Source: Cryptomeria japonica (lineage: Eukaryota > Streptophyta > Pinopsida > Cupressales > Cupressaceae). Taken from it: DNA of 64,000 nucleotides. The first letter of the stretch is position 1. Each line of letters opens with the position of its first letter. The notes under the pieces are model-generated. The model worked only from the letters and a program-made list of their open reading frames with translations, did not search any database and had not been told where the DNA came from. Positions 10,325 through 21,342 of the stretch are shown here, piece by piece. The translations under genes were made by a program, and so were the position numbers. The DNA lies in contig NC_081407.1 of the NCBI RefSeq assembly GCF_030272615.1, positions 439,607,213 to 439,671,212 of the forward strand, given 5' to 3'.

Positions 10325-11484
10325 ACATCCTTTCTGATTATTCATGATTAGATCTGAAATTTGATTCTTTGATTACATTTCCATGTTTGATCTTTTGCAA
10401 AATTTTAGAGGTGATTGCATAAAATCCCTAAATTTTCTTTTTAGTAATTAAGCTTGTGAAATGTCTAAATGTTAATGCTTGTTTCAGATCTACCCTTCTA
10501 TTACAAATTATCAATTCATATCTATGCTTTAATTTTGAAAATTAAGTGGTTAAGTGTCAAAACCCTAATTTTTAAAACCCTCTTGATTCAACCTTTGTCC
10601 GACAATTTGACCGATCAAAACATCTCCAAATCAACTGTAACTTTGGATTCCACAATAAAATCACAATATCTTTCATCCCTGAAAATTTGGAAAAAAGTTG
10701 CGAGGACCGTGTGCACTCCGAGCGCCATCGTCCCCGACATTTTTTCCGAAATTTCGGGAGCTAGATCTTACTGTATTTTTCCGCTAAAATCTAGAATTTT
10801 GGCTGATTTTATCAATTTTAACACCTTCAAAATTAAAGTCAAAGTTGGTCTAGGGATTGCTTGGATTAACGCTTCTAATCATTCAAAAATCATTAAAACT
10901 AAAATTTTGTGTCAAAATTGTGTTCTTACTGTCCTAAATCTGAAAAGTGTGTTTGCATTCATTCGAAATTTTAGTGCTTTATTCAAATTCTTGCAATTTG
11001 TGACTTTTGAAATTAAGTGCTTAATTACAACAACTTTAATTTCCGCTTTCAAAATTGAATTTTGCGTGAAATTGAGTCAATTTTTAAATTTCAAAATTTG
11101 CATTGCTCTTGACATTCCCTCTAAAATCATAAAATTCAAAATTTCAGTTTCCCTCTCTTTTTCAAAATTCAAATTTTTGCATTTTTCGACAATCTGGGTA
11201 GGGTTCAATTTTGAGATTACAACTTTAATTTGGCCTATCTACAGATCGTAAAATCACTCAATTTTTTTAAATTAGCTCTAAAATCATCATACCTTTCATC
11301 CCTGCAAATTTCAAAAAAAGTTGCAAGGACCGTGTTGCACTCCGAGCGCCATGGTCCCGGACATTTTTTCCGAAATTTCGGGAGATTGTTGTGATTGCAT
11401 TTAACAGCTTAAATCTCGAAGATTGGCTGATTTTACTGAAAATTGCTACCTCTGAATTCAAAATTTTCTCTCTCTTTCTAGTGC
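10325..11484 (+). other. G2 leader with duplicated motif
   Basis: AT-rich untranslated leader of about 1.2 kb. A block containing AGGACCGTG, CACTCCGAGCGCCAT and ATTTTTTCCGAAATTTCGGG occurs at about 10,695-10,762 and again at about 11,324-11,390. It is related to the hairpin motif in the LTR near 9,900. An open frame across 10,469-11,251 has skewed Ile/Lys/Phe composition and is not taken as a gene. Confidence 0.6.
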
Positions 11485-13290
11485 ATGAGTTTTACAACAA
11501 TAAGCCCTACTTACACTATTCCCGTTAGACGAAGCCGTAGAATTAAGTCTTTCCGAGGTTTAACTACTGAGGAGATGGAACCTAATTTGAATAGCCTTTT
11601 TAACGAGGACATGGGTAATTCCTCTAATCCTCCTAATGATGAAGAAGCTCTCCATGAGGTTTCTGAAGAACAACTTTCAAAATTGGATAACCAATTTGAC
11701 GATTTTCGACAATGGATGTCTCAAGAATACCCCGATAGTCAAGCTCTTCCTTTAATTGAGGGTCTAAAACGTATGCTTCAAAGTGATAAGAATGGAATTG
11801 ATATTTTGCATGGTATTGCACACATTGTGGATTCGAATGTGATGCCTATGAAGAGTTGTGCTGAAAGTTTGGGTTATACACAACCTCCTACTCAAGTCAA
11901 TCATTCTATTCCTTTGATGACTTCTATTGCTAGCATACCTACCTTTACATCAAACATAATGGCTACTTCTACACAAGACATTCCTCCTGTGATCACCAGT
12001 CATGGGGGCAATCCTTCCTCTTCAATTAACCCTCTTCCTTCATTCAATCCGACTTCTTCATTCATTCCTTCAATGAGTGTTCCTATTATATCACCACAAA
12101 TGAACATGACACAAGGGGGTAATTCGTTTTCCATTCCTCCTTGTAGTGTTCCTCCTATCCAATCATCTCCTATGACTAATTATCATAGAGTCCCACCACC
12201 TTACTCTTTACCTTCTTTCAATAACATAACACCTCCATCACAATCTAACACATCTAATATGAACTCTTCGACTGAAGCGACCATTAACAATCTTGCACAA
12301 ACTGTCTCTTCTTTACAGCAACAAATTGCCTCTATGAATCAATCTAAGTTTAGTGTGCCCACATTTGATGTTGCGAGCCCACTTTCTCTTGACATTGTTC
12401 GAGCTATTCCTCCTAAACATGTTGAAATTCTGCATTTGGAGCTTTATAATGGTAAAGGTGATCCTCTAACACATGTTAAGACTTTTCAAACAATTTGTAC
12501 CGATTTTGCTTATGACCAAAGGTTGCTTGCAAAATTGTTTACTAGAACATTAAGAGACAAAGCCCTACAATGGTATTGCTCGTTGCCTTCTTATTCTATT
12601 AATTCTTTCGAACAACTTGCAAATGCTTTCATTCAACAATTTCAAAACAATATAAGTCCTAAAGTTACTTTGATTGATTTAATGCATTATAAACAAGGTG
12701 TTAAAGAAAAAGTGACTGATTTCATTGGTAGATATAAGCATTTGTATGCTCAAATTTCTTTTCCAGTGCCTGACAATGATATTCAAAGAATCTTTATTTC
12801 TAATTTACAAAAAGATATTCGAGACAAACTTCTATTTTCTGAGTTTACTTCTTTCCAACAGTTGTGTGCAACTCTTCACAATTATCAACTGACTGTGAGT
12901 CAAATGGAACAATCACATCCTATGGCTCCGAGTGATAAGGGTGATAGCAGCCAACAACCATTTGGGAAGTTTAAACCAAACAGAGATTCCATCAAATTCA
13001 ATGAAAACATCATCAACAACAATGTGAATGCAGCATCAGGTGTGCCTCCTATTTCTAAATTTTTCAAGAAAGAAAGAAAGTATACTCCTTTCAATGAATC
13101 ATTGCATAGTATTATGAATAAGTTATTGGAACAAAATGTGCTTACTCTTCCTCCTATAAGACAAATTGATCCTGCAAAGATTACTTCACCTTATTTTGAT
13201 AACAAAGCTTTTTGTCAATTTCATCGACAGCCTGGGCATGATATTGAAAAAATGTTTTGCTCCAAAGGGGAAAATTCAAGATTTGATTGA
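11485..13290 (+). CDS. G2 gag polyprotein
   Basis: A 601-residue open frame starting MSFTTISPTYTIPVRRSRRI, the same start as in G3. The N-terminal third is acidic and Ser/Pro/Thr-rich. Residues about 290-470 match the plant retrotransposon gag (capsid) domain: LFTRTLRDKALQWY, SFEQLANAFIQQF, KVTLIDLMHYKQGVKEKVTD and FIGRYKHLYAQISF. A knuckle-like FCQFHRQPGHD lies near the end. It would form the virus-like particle. The start is favoured because both G2 and G3 begin there just after the same GTGC context. Confidence 0.85.
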   Translation: MSFTTISPTYTIPVRRSRRIKSFRGLTTEEMEPNLNSLFNEDMGNSSNPPNDEEALHEVSEEQLSKLDNQFDDFRQWMSQEYPDSQALPLIEGLKRMLQSDKNGIDILHGIAHIVDSNVMPMKSCAESLGYTQPPTQVNHSIPLMTSIASIPTFTSNIMATSTQDIPPVITSHGGNPSSSINPLPSFNPTSSFIPSMSVPIISPQMNMTQGGNSFSIPPCSVPPIQSSPMTNYHRVPPPYSLPSFNNITPPSQSNTSNMNSSTEATINNLAQTVSSLQQQIASMNQSKFSVPTFDVASPLSLDIVRAIPPKHVEILHLELYNGKGDPLTHVKTFQTICTDFAYDQRLLAKLFTRTLRDKALQWYCSLPSYSINSFEQLANAFIQQFQNNISPKVTLIDLMHYKQGVKEKVTDFIGRYKHLYAQISFPVPDNDIQRIFISNLQKDIRDKLLFSEFTSFQQLCATLHNYQLTVSQMEQSHPMAPSDKGDSSQQPFGKFKPNRDSIKFNENIINNNVNAASGVPPISKFFKKERKYTPFNESLHSIMNKLLEQNVLTLPPIRQIDPAKITSPYFDNKAFCQFHRQPGHDIEKMFCSKGENSRFD

Positions 13291-13299
13291 TAATAATAC

Positions 13300-14431
13300 T
13301 ATCTCTGTTTCTGGAGTGAATGATAAAGGCAACACATCTGTAGCTCCTCCTAACCAAAATCTTCAAATTTTCACTGATCCATTACCTTCTCATACCTCTA
13401 ATGCAATTGAGGCTAATGATTCCTCTCTCTCATCTGATGGTCTTGTGTCTATGACTTCGAATGTGATTAACTTTGTAGAGCAGCAAGAAAACCTTAAAGA
13501 ACCTTCCATCACATTTGATTCCAGTGAAACCATTAGGGCACCTGATGGTCCTTTATACATAGTTGCAAAAGTCAAGAATACACCTTGCCGTGGAGTGCTT
13601 ATTGATCCTTCGTGCATGGTTAATGTTATTACTGAAGAATTTCTTTTTACTTTGCAATTGAATCAAGTGATATATGACAAAACAGATGTGATTGTGAAAC
13701 TATTTGATGCATTTTCTTCTCCTGCAATTGGTTCTATTACATTTCCTATTGAGGTCCATAACAAATCCCTTGATGTGAACTTTGCTATTATTCCATCTTC
13801 CGAACAATTTCGTGTGAAGCTTGGCTATCCTTGGCTATCTTCCATGAAAGCTATTGCTTCTCCTATTCATAAGTGTTTGAAATTTCCCCATAATGGTGAA
13901 GTTGTTACTGTCAATCATAGTCTCTTTAAACCAGCAGAAAGAACTTCTAGCGTTCCTATTGATTACTTTTGGCCTAAACAATTCCAATCTCTTCCTCCGC
14001 GAAGTGATCATCTTTTTAAATCTTATCAAAAGTGGAAAACAGATATGATCCTATCTCTAAGTGAACCTAGAACACCCAAACTTGACATTCCTATCATTCT
14101 TGAGAAGGAAGTTCTTCCTTTGAAAGATAAAACTAATGTCTTTCCTCAAGAAGATTCCCAACCCATCCCTATGGATGTGACTATGTCTATATCTAATAAA
14201 CTTCCTAAAAGTAGACCTATACCTCCTCGTCATGATGGACTTGGTCTCCTTCCTAAACCGAATATTCCTCCCTTATATGGAGCAGTCCCTCCTCCTTCTT
14301 TTTATAGAGAGAAGAGACCTTCTTCTTCTCCTATTATCCAGCCTAAGAGACCACAACCTAAACACCCAAGTGATAAGGATGAGAACATTCCTCCTCCTCA
14401 ATCTTCTCAACTTCCTACTAAGACTAGATGA
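13300..14431 (+). other. G2 protease-like and proline-rich region
   Basis: Follows gag in the same orientation. A block of about 150 residues (near 13,540-13,990) has the order of a retropepsin-like fold: GPLYIVAKVKNTPCRGVLID, then a hydrophobic helix, VKLFDAFSSPAIGSITFPIE, and FRVKLGYPWLSSMKAI. It is strongly conserved in G3 (about 52,720-53,160). It is followed by a Pro-rich stretch with PPRHDGLGLLPKPNIPPLYG, also conserved. Whether it is an active protease cannot be told by eye. Confidence 0.65.
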
Positions 14432-14497
14432 AATCATTCTGCATGCGAACACCGACGAAAGCGTCATCTTAGAGCTCAGGCAGCTGCTTCTCAAACT

Positions 14498-14905
14498 TTG
14501 CAATCTCCAAAAACACCTTCAACAAGCATTATTCCATTTTCTCCAAAATCTCCAAAACATAAGATGCATGATGGTCTTGATCCTGTGCGAATTAAAGATC
14601 CTATTTTTATAAATCTTGATGATGCTATAGATGAAAATGTTATTCATGATGAAAATGTTACTTCTCTTGCTTCTGATAGTGAATATGAACTTGTTGATAT
14701 TGATAACCATTTATCTAATGAATTTTCTAAAGCACTTATCCTAGCTCCTAGACAAGAACACCACGGCTTGGGATATGAACATAGCCCTTGTTTGGATCTT
14801 GTGATAGCTCCATCTGCTGTGTTGGATGTTCCTCCTCTAGTGTGTTCCCTGCCTTCCCAAAACATTGATCAGCAAGATCGGGGGGTAGATGACATGCTAG
14901 ACTAG
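14498..14905 (+). other. G2 conserved acidic C-terminal domain, function unknown
   Basis: An acidic region of about 110 residues with the pattern ENVIHDxN, SDSEYE, EFS, LILAPRxE, EHxPxLDLVI, then VLDVPPL. The same order recurs in G3 at 53,728-54,087. I know no family with this pattern. Its place after a protease-like region and before the 3' noncoding part is where other elements carry RT, so it may be a structural or packaging protein specific to this family. Confidence 0.6.
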
Positions 14906-15654
14906 TTACATTAGCATAGCAGATTCTCTCCTCCTCTCTTTTGTTACTTCTTCTATATGTTATTCTCATTCTTCTATTTGTTGTCCTTAGTGTTGTCTAC
15001 TTGAGGACGATGCAAAGCATTGAGATCTCTCGATCTCTCTCATGTTGACTCAAAAGACACATGTGTTCCCTTCTTCTAGGTGACCTTCCTTGATTGGGGA
15101 ATGAAGAACAATTATGCATACATACATATGATATATATACATGAATTATCATACAGCATACTGACCCCGAGGAAAGTGAAGTCACCTTGTGCTTTGTGTT
15201 TTATGTCTATTATCCTTGGGCTCATCTCACACTTGGGGGCTAAATCCTTGTGATAACGTGCTCCTTTCCCTTCTCATTTTCTTATATGTATCACTACCTT
15301 AAAGAAATCACCCCCGGTGAGGCGTGTGCGATCGCTTTAATGTAGGGGGGCATACATCCCGTTCATATCTTTTCAAGATACTTGAAAATTTCTTGACAAA
15401 TTTAGCTTTGCCTTGAAAATTTTTGATATCTTTCTTGCATGACTCATAGTGAGGGAACCTTACTACTGATAGTCATGGTTCTCCCTCGTGATCTTCCCTT
15501 TTACTTTGTCAATCGAAGTCGTAAGATCCTTAGTCCACTGGGGGCTTGGTGTATCTTGCCTCCTTGACATGGTGAAAGTCTTTCAATGTTGTTTCCTTGT
15601 ACTTTACCGGAAGTATGAGCATACGCCTATACTCCCGCTAAAGTGGGGGCTAAA
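14906..15654 (+). other. G2 3' noncoding region and polypurine tract
   Basis: About 750 bp without a gene, conserved with G3 (54,090-54,865). Shared pieces include CATGTTGACTCAAAAGACA, TACTGACCCCGAGGAAAG and TGGGGGCTAAATCCTTG. The true tract AAAGTGGGGGCTAAA abuts the 3' LTR at 15,655; a similar GGGGGCTAAAT lies about 400 bp upstream (near 15,235). Confidence 0.65.
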
Positions 15655-16884
15655 TGTAGCGTCCTAAAATTGCGACACTTGCAATTTCGACTGCATTTCG
15701 GTCTTCACGATGGCGACGCAACATGCAACCTGAATGGAGATCCGAAACCTGATTATGACACTGAAAACTGCATTTTCTTGCACCCTGGCTTGAACCTCCT
15801 TGCACCCTGCTGTCCCGGGAGGTGGGACCAGAAGGACCAGGGCACCCAGCGCCCTGGTCCCTGGGTCCTATTTTGGGCCCGGTCTCCTTTGGATTTTGGG
15901 TCTTTATGTTTGCAAATTGGAAAATTATCTTTCCTGGTCGGCCTAAGGTCGGGAAAATCAGTCTATCAGCCCTAAATGACAAGTATATAAACTACATTTT
16001 CCTCTCCCATTTGGGTAAGAAGGTCATATGTGCAAAAGCATGGAAACTATACTCAAGCATTCAAGCATTCAAGCATTCCTTCAAGCAATTGATCATTTCA
16101 AGTCTCCATTCAAGGCTAAGTGTTGCATTCAAGACAAGGATTCAACCATTGAAGAGGAGATCACATACTACATGCTACATATGACATACTACTACAACAT
16201 ACAACATACAACATCTATACCTTCGCACATAAGGATACAAACATCCTTACAACAAGGTATTAGTACTTGTTTTACATTACAGACATTTACATTTACAGCA
16301 TTGCTCATTTCTTGGTTAATTCCAAAACTGGGGTTTGACCTAAAGGCAAACCTCTAATCCCTAACCCCCCAATCGTCTTCAATTTTTTGTGTGTAGGTTG
16401 CAGGTACGCGGCTGAAATTGAAGATCTGGAATCCTTGTGCAGAGATGAACAGATCCCCCTTCGTTTCGCGGATTTTTCGGAGGACCGTGGCGCTCGGGCG
16501 CCATCGTCCTGACAACTTTTGCTCAAATTTGCAGGACAGTGCCGTATCGACATTTTACTGCTAATTCCAGGTCCGCAGCTTCATACTGTATCCCTATCTC
16601 AGTTTATAAGCGAATCTTTGTCACTTTCTATGCATTCCTAGCTTAATTCTTCTATGCACATTCTTTACAAAAGAGGGTAGCCTTGCTGTCATAACCCTTG
16701 AAACACATTTAGCATCCAATCTTGCATTGTGTGGGATTGGATCTTGTGGGTTTCAACCCCTCTTTTGAATGTATAGGCTCTCCCCTAAGTGAAAACCATC
16801 AACCCTAGTGAACCTCCCTTCTCTCTCCTTGGAGTTGGAAGAGGGGAGAGCAACTAGGGTTTGATCGCAATTTTCCGCTTTACA
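15655..16884 (+). repeat. G2 3' LTR
   Basis: About 1,230 bp from TGTAGCGTCC to CGCTTTACA, colinear with 9,029-10,304. It differs mainly by C/T changes, a shorter U3 palindromic module (15,823-15,870) and one extra AAGCATTC unit near 16,060. Confidence 0.9.
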
Positions 16885-16889
16885 CAGTG
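16885..16889. repeat. Target-site duplication, right copy (G2)
   Basis: CAGTG, matching 9,024-9,028; the C2 LTR continues from here to 16,972. Confidence 0.88.
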
Positions 16890-16972
16890 TTATTCCGGTT
16901 CTTCATCATATTGACATCAATGACAACATACAATGTCATTATGTCCTCATACCGGTTCACATAATGCCAACA

Positions 16973-16996
16973 ATCTCCCCCTTTGGCATTGATGGC
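16973..16996 (-). other. C2 polypurine tract
   Basis: On the minus strand, ATCAATGCCAAAGGGGGAGA then T abuts the LTR start TGTTGGCATT. This is a typical copia plus-strand primer. Confidence 0.8.
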
Positions 16997-17174
16997 AATA
17001 TACAAAGATATCTCTCCGCTTCACATCATCTCCCTCTTTGACAACAATGCCAAAGTGGAGGCACAAGCTACCCTGTTCCATTATGCTGCTCCCCCTAAGG
17101 AGTAGCATCCTTCAACACATCATTTCAAAATAAATTTGACTGTGCAATACCTGACTGATGTGGAGCATATGCTT

Positions 17175-17870
17175 TTAGTTCACCTCCTGAAGGGGCAGTA
17201 CCCCTATTTCACCTCTTAAGTATATGAATGTATTCTTTGGGAGAGGCTTGGTAAATATGTCTGCTAACTGCTCCTTACTGGAAACATGCTCCAGTGCAAT
17301 CTCTTTGTTCTGAACCTTTTCCCTCAAGAAATGATACTTAAGCTCAAAGTACTTGGTTCTAGAATGTAAAACCGGATTCTTGGAGATATTAATTGCACTA
17401 GTGTTGTCACAAAATATACTTACCAGTTCAGATACAGGAACTTTGAAGCCATTCGATACATGCTTCATCCAAATTGTCTGTTTGTAGTTCATGAAAGCTG
17501 CAACATACTCTTCTTCCATTGTAGACTGAGAGATACAACTCTGCTTTTTACTCATCCATGAGACTAGTCTACCACCAAGGAAGAATGCACCATCGATTGT
17601 GCTCTTCCGATCATCTACATTACCAACCCAATCAGCATCTATGAACACTTTCAGGTTAAAATCATTATTGTATGGATACCATAACCCATAGTCAATAGTT
17701 ACTTTCAGATACCTAAGAATCCGCTTTACTGCAACCAAGTGGGATTCTCTTGGACTTTTCTGGAATCTTGCAATAATGCCAACTGCATGTGCAATATCCT
17801 TTCTACTATGTACTACATAATGCAACTTACCAATCATTGATCTGCATTCCTTCTCATCAACCAATGTAGA
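17175..17870 (-). other. C2 RNase H domain
   Basis: Ty1/copia RNase H region: GKLHYVVHSRKDIAHAVGII, FQKSPRESHLVAVKRILRYL, DADWVGNVDDRKSTIDGAFF, SCISQSTMEEEYVAAF, IFCDNTSAINISKNPVLHSR and ending EQLADIFTKPLPKN. It closes the pol polyprotein just before the 3' noncoding tail and polypurine tract. Confidence 0.9.
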
Positions 17871-17989
17871 GTCATCCTCTTTGGATAGTTTACAACCAAA
17901 CACCATCGATGTACCAATTGGTTTGCTATCTTCCATGCCAAAGGTCTTCAACACCTCTTTGACATACTTGGACTGAGTGATAAATATTC

Positions 17990-18690
17990 CATCCTTCATC
18001 TGCTGGATCTGCAGTCCAATGAAGAACTTAATCTCCCCTATGAGTGACATCTCAAACTCTTTCTTCATGTCATCTGCAAATTCATGACTCATCTTGTCAT
18101 CTCCACCAAAGATAATGTCATCAACAAATACCTCACAGATCAGGATCTAATCTCCTTCAAACTTCAAGTAGATATTTCTATCTTCACTTGTTCTCTCAAA
18201 TCCAATCTTCACAAGATGGGAATGTAGGCATTCATACCATGCTCTAGGTGCTTGCTTTAGCCCATATAAGGCTTTATGTAGCCTACATACCATGTCACTA
18301 TCTTCAGATAGGGAAAACCCATCTGGTTGCTCTATATACACCTCCTCTTCAAGTACACCATTTAGGAACATGGATTTTACATCCATTTTATATACTTTGA
18401 AGCTTTTAAAAGCTGCATATGCAAGAAGCATACGAACTCCTTCCAATCTAGCTATAGAAGCAAAGGTTTCTCCATAGTCTTCTCCTTCTTCTTGAGCATA
18501 TCCTTTGCATACCAATCTGGCTTTGTTTCTAAATATTGTGCCATTCTCATTTAGCTTATTTCTGAAGACCCATTTGGTACCAATGACATTTTTATGCTCT
18601 GGTCTGGGTACCAAAGACCATGTACCATTTTTCTCTATCTGGTCAAGTTCTTCTTCCATTGCCTTGATCCAGTCTTCATCTTTATGTGCC
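17990..18690 (-). other. C2 reverse transcriptase (RVT_2 type)
   Basis: Ty1/copia RT blocks: [95 protein letters not shown] and [17 protein letters not shown]. These are in the correct order for RVT_2, between integrase and RNase H on the same strand. Confidence 0.92.
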
Positions 18691-18989
18691 TCTTTAAATT
18701 ATTTAGGCTCAAATTCAAAGATCATACATGATTTTTCTCTGACCTTTCTTCTTGTAAGGATTCCTGCATCCTTATCTCCTATGATCTGATTAGGATCATT
18801 ATTCAGCTTGACATACCAAGGAATGGTCTTGATGGATTCCTCTTGCTTTTCTTCTTCATCCTCATCTCCATCAGTATCAGCATCTACATTTTCCAGTGTA
18901 GGAACACTGTTACTGGTACTTGGTTGACTGACAACTGGTTCCCAGAAGGTTGCAAACAGTTCATTTACCACTTGCTCACTACCAGTTTC

Positions 18990-19980
18990 CTCAGTTTTCT
19001 CAGAGGTTTCATTAACTCTTACATTGATGCTTTCCGTAATTCTCTAAGTCTTATTGTTGAAACACTTGAGAGCTTTGCTCTTGGTGGAATATCCAAGGAA
19101 ATTTCCCTCATCACATTTCGCATCAAATTTTCTCTGGTGTTCACTCCTCTTGATGTAACATTTGCTACCAAACACTCTAAAGTAGCTAACCATGGGTGTC
19201 TTACCAGTCCAATACTCATAAGGAGTTTTCTCCTTACCTTTATTGATGAGTACCCAGTTCATTGTGTAGACTGCAGTGCTCACTGCTTCTCTCCAAAAGG
19301 TGTGAGCTACCTTTCCTTGAATCAACATGGTTCTAGCTACTTCAACCATAGTCCGGTTATTCCTTTCTGCTAGGCCATTCTATTGTGGAGTCTGGGAGCA
19401 GACAATTGCCTCTTGATGCCATGTTCTTCATAGTACTTGTTGAATTCACCGGAAGTGAATTCCCCTCCTTGATCAGTTCTCAAGCACTTGATCCTTTTAC
19501 TGCTTTCCTTCTCCACTAAAGTTCTGAAAGCTTTGAACTTTACAAAGGCTTCAGACTTGTCTTTCAAGAATGTGACCCACATCATTCTTGAGCAGTCATC
19601 AGTGAGAATCATGAAGTACCTATTACCCTGCACACTTCTAGTTTTCATGGGACCACACAAATTAGTATGCACAAGATCAAGCAAGTTGTCAGCAATGAAA
19701 GATTTACCTATAAAGGTTGAGGAAGAAATTTTCCCCAATTGACACTCTCTACATAAGGTATTATCTTGTTTTCTTAGCACCGACAATCTTCTAACTGCCT
19801 TGATCTTACTAGCTTTCACAATGTTATCAAAGTTTACATGGCAGAGTCTCCTATGCCATATCTAGCTATCATCAAATTTTGCCATAAGACATGTACTTAT
19901 ATTTGCATTCAAAGGAAATAGGTTACCTTTGGTCTACATACCGGTGGCCACCAATTCACCATTCTTTCCTTTGATTCTGC
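18990..19980 (-). other. C2 GAG-pre-integrase and integrase
   Basis: A GAG-pre-integrase stretch with a C-x2-C pair (CRECQLGKISSS) precedes the core: HTNLCGPMKTRSVQGNRYFM, DDCSRMMWVTFLKDKSEAF, KCLRTDQGGEFTSGEFNKYY, then FWREAVSTAVYTMNWVL and YEYWTGKTPMVSYFRVFGSK. These are typical copia integrase blocks; the enzyme joins cDNA ends to chromosomal DNA. Confidence 0.9.
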
Positions 19981-20019
19981 AAATTTTACTCTTGAATTTC
20001 AGAGTGAGGCCATTGTCAT

Positions 20020-20370
20020 TCAGCTAGGCAACACTCAGAAGGTTGTGTCTGAGACCATCAACCCAATACACATTGTCAGCACTACTCTTTCCATTTAGAG
20101 AGATGGACCCTCTGCCTTTGACCATGCATGGTGCATCATTGCCAAAGAAAACCACACCACCATCATACTCCTCCAAGGATAGAAACTTGCACTGGTCACC
20201 AATCATATGGTGAGAAAAGCCACTGTCAATGATCCACTCATTAGAATTATCAAACCGGGAGACAAGAGCCTTCTTGTCTGACACATCTTCCTTGACAGCA
20301 ACAAACACAATATCTTCATTTTCTTCATCCTCTGATTCTTCATCTATGACACCTTCATCAACTGCCACAA
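20020..20370 (-). other. C2 aspartic protease
   Basis: The block NEWIIDSGFSHHMIGDQCKF, FGNDAPCMVKGRGSISL and DNVYWVDGLRHNLLSV is the standard Ty1/copia protease region. It follows gag and precedes GAG-pre-integrase. Confidence 0.88.
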
Positions 20371-20419
20371 AATAGTTTCTTTGGTTTCCTCCTTTGAATT
20401 TCTTGAACCTTTCCGGTTT

Positions 20420-21211
20420 GTCGTTGTTGTCGCCATTAGGATAATTTACAGCAATATGTCCTCTCTAGTTGCAAGAAAAGCATTTCAAAGCTAGTTTACC
20501 TTTGTATTTGCCAGTTCCTTTAGGAAGTTTCCTAGCAAGGAGAGCTTCAAATGCCATCAAAATCTCCTCATCATCCATTTCTCTACTCTGTCTTGGTTCA
20601 CCACTAGTGCTAGCTTCTTTTCCTTTTCTAGATGATATAGCAGAAGCTTTAAAAGTTGATTCAGTCTTTTGAACACTGCCATCAAAACTATTTAGCTCAT
20701 AGGCTGTCAACTTTGCTATGATGGAGTCTAAGGATACCTTAGTCTTGTCTATTGATCTCAGCTCCTGAATAGGAGCAACCCTTATTGCATAGACCGGCAA
20801 TAGGGATCTCAAGACTTTTTTTACAACAGTGGCATCTTCTATTTTACCACCTACACTCTTGATATCTCCAACAATGGTTTTGATCCTTATTCCATACTGT
20901 TGAATGGTCTCACCTTCAACCATCCACATATCTTCAAACTTCCCTCTAAGGCTTTCTTCCTTGGCCTGTTTTACATGCTCATCATTGCCATAGATATTTT
21001 CAAGAGTGTCCCATAGCTCTTTAGGATTTACCTTATCCTGAACATCAATAAACTCAATGTCAGATAAACTACTGATTAGGGCTTCCATGACTTGCCCATT
21101 CTCCTGCATCTCTCTCTTTTGGTCATCGATAAGGGTATTGATAGGAGCAACATAGAAAGTCTCAACATAGCTCCAGTGTTGAGCACCCATGCTTTTGATG
21201 AATATCTTCAT
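20420..21211 (-). other. C2 gag (UBN2-type) with zinc knuckle
   Basis: The region KELWDTLENIYGNDEHVKQA, LRGKFEDMWMVEGETIQQYG and KTIVGDIKSVGGK is the UBN2-like gag common in plant copia elements. A basic, Ser-rich linker and the start of a CCHC knuckle (CFSCN, then GHIAVNYP) follow near 20,440-20,475. It forms the particle shell. Confidence 0.88.
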
Positions 21212-21320
21212 TCTGTCTTTCTATATACTAAAATTTTCTCTGTTAAACTTTGGACCTTCCCTCTTAATCATTAGACTGTGATCTTTACCTCAAGTGGTTA
21301 AGCTTATAGCATAGAGGACC

Positions 21321-21342
21321 TGGAGAATGCTCTGATACCAAT
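21321..21342 (-). other. C2 primer-binding site
   Basis: Minus strand ATTGGTATCAGAGCATTCTC directly follows the 5' LTR end. TGGTATCAGAGC complements the 3' end of plant initiator-Met tRNA, the usual copia primer. Confidence 0.85.

Larger units (their letters stand above)
9029..16884 (+). mobile_element. G2: gypsy-type LTR element with gag and protease-like region only
   Basis: LTRs at 9,029-10,304 and 15,655-16,884 (TGCAG/TGTAG to TTTACA) flank a 5.35-kb internal region. It has a roughly 1.2-kb leader, a long gag, a protease-like region, a proline-rich and acidic C-terminal part, a 3' noncoding stretch and a purine tract. No RT, RNase H or integrase is present, and there is no room for them. 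It is therefore non-autonomous by structure. It looks close to whole, with about two or three breaks. The LTRs differ by only a few percent, making it the youngest layer of this nest. Its relative G3 has the same layout. Confidence 0.9.
7603..16972 (-). repeat. C2 3' LTR, interrupted by G2
   Basis: Opens TGATAACTTAATGATGAA and closes AATGCCAACA on the + strand. Removing G2 and one TSD copy leaves about 1.5 kb, colinear with 21,343-22,837. It contains two tandem telomere-like CCCTAAA units near 8,567-8,583 and degenerate GTTA/GGGATTT repeats at about 8,070-8,320. Confidence 0.9.

Noticed and set aside
10469-11251. A 260-codon open frame in the G2 leader
   Set aside because: Its composition is dominated by Ile, Lys, Phe and Ser from AT-rich DNA. 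It overlaps a noncoding repeated motif, and G3 has no equivalent protein, so it is not taken as a gene.
15643-16357. Several open frames on both strands of the G2 LTRs
   Set aside because: They are in LTR DNA, overlap each other on both strands and have no domain similarity.
21321-21342. Possible tRNA gene fragment from the tRNA-like TGGTATCAGAGC
   Set aside because: Only the dozen or so primer-complementary bases are present directly beside an LTR; there is no cloverleaf, so it is a primer-binding site.
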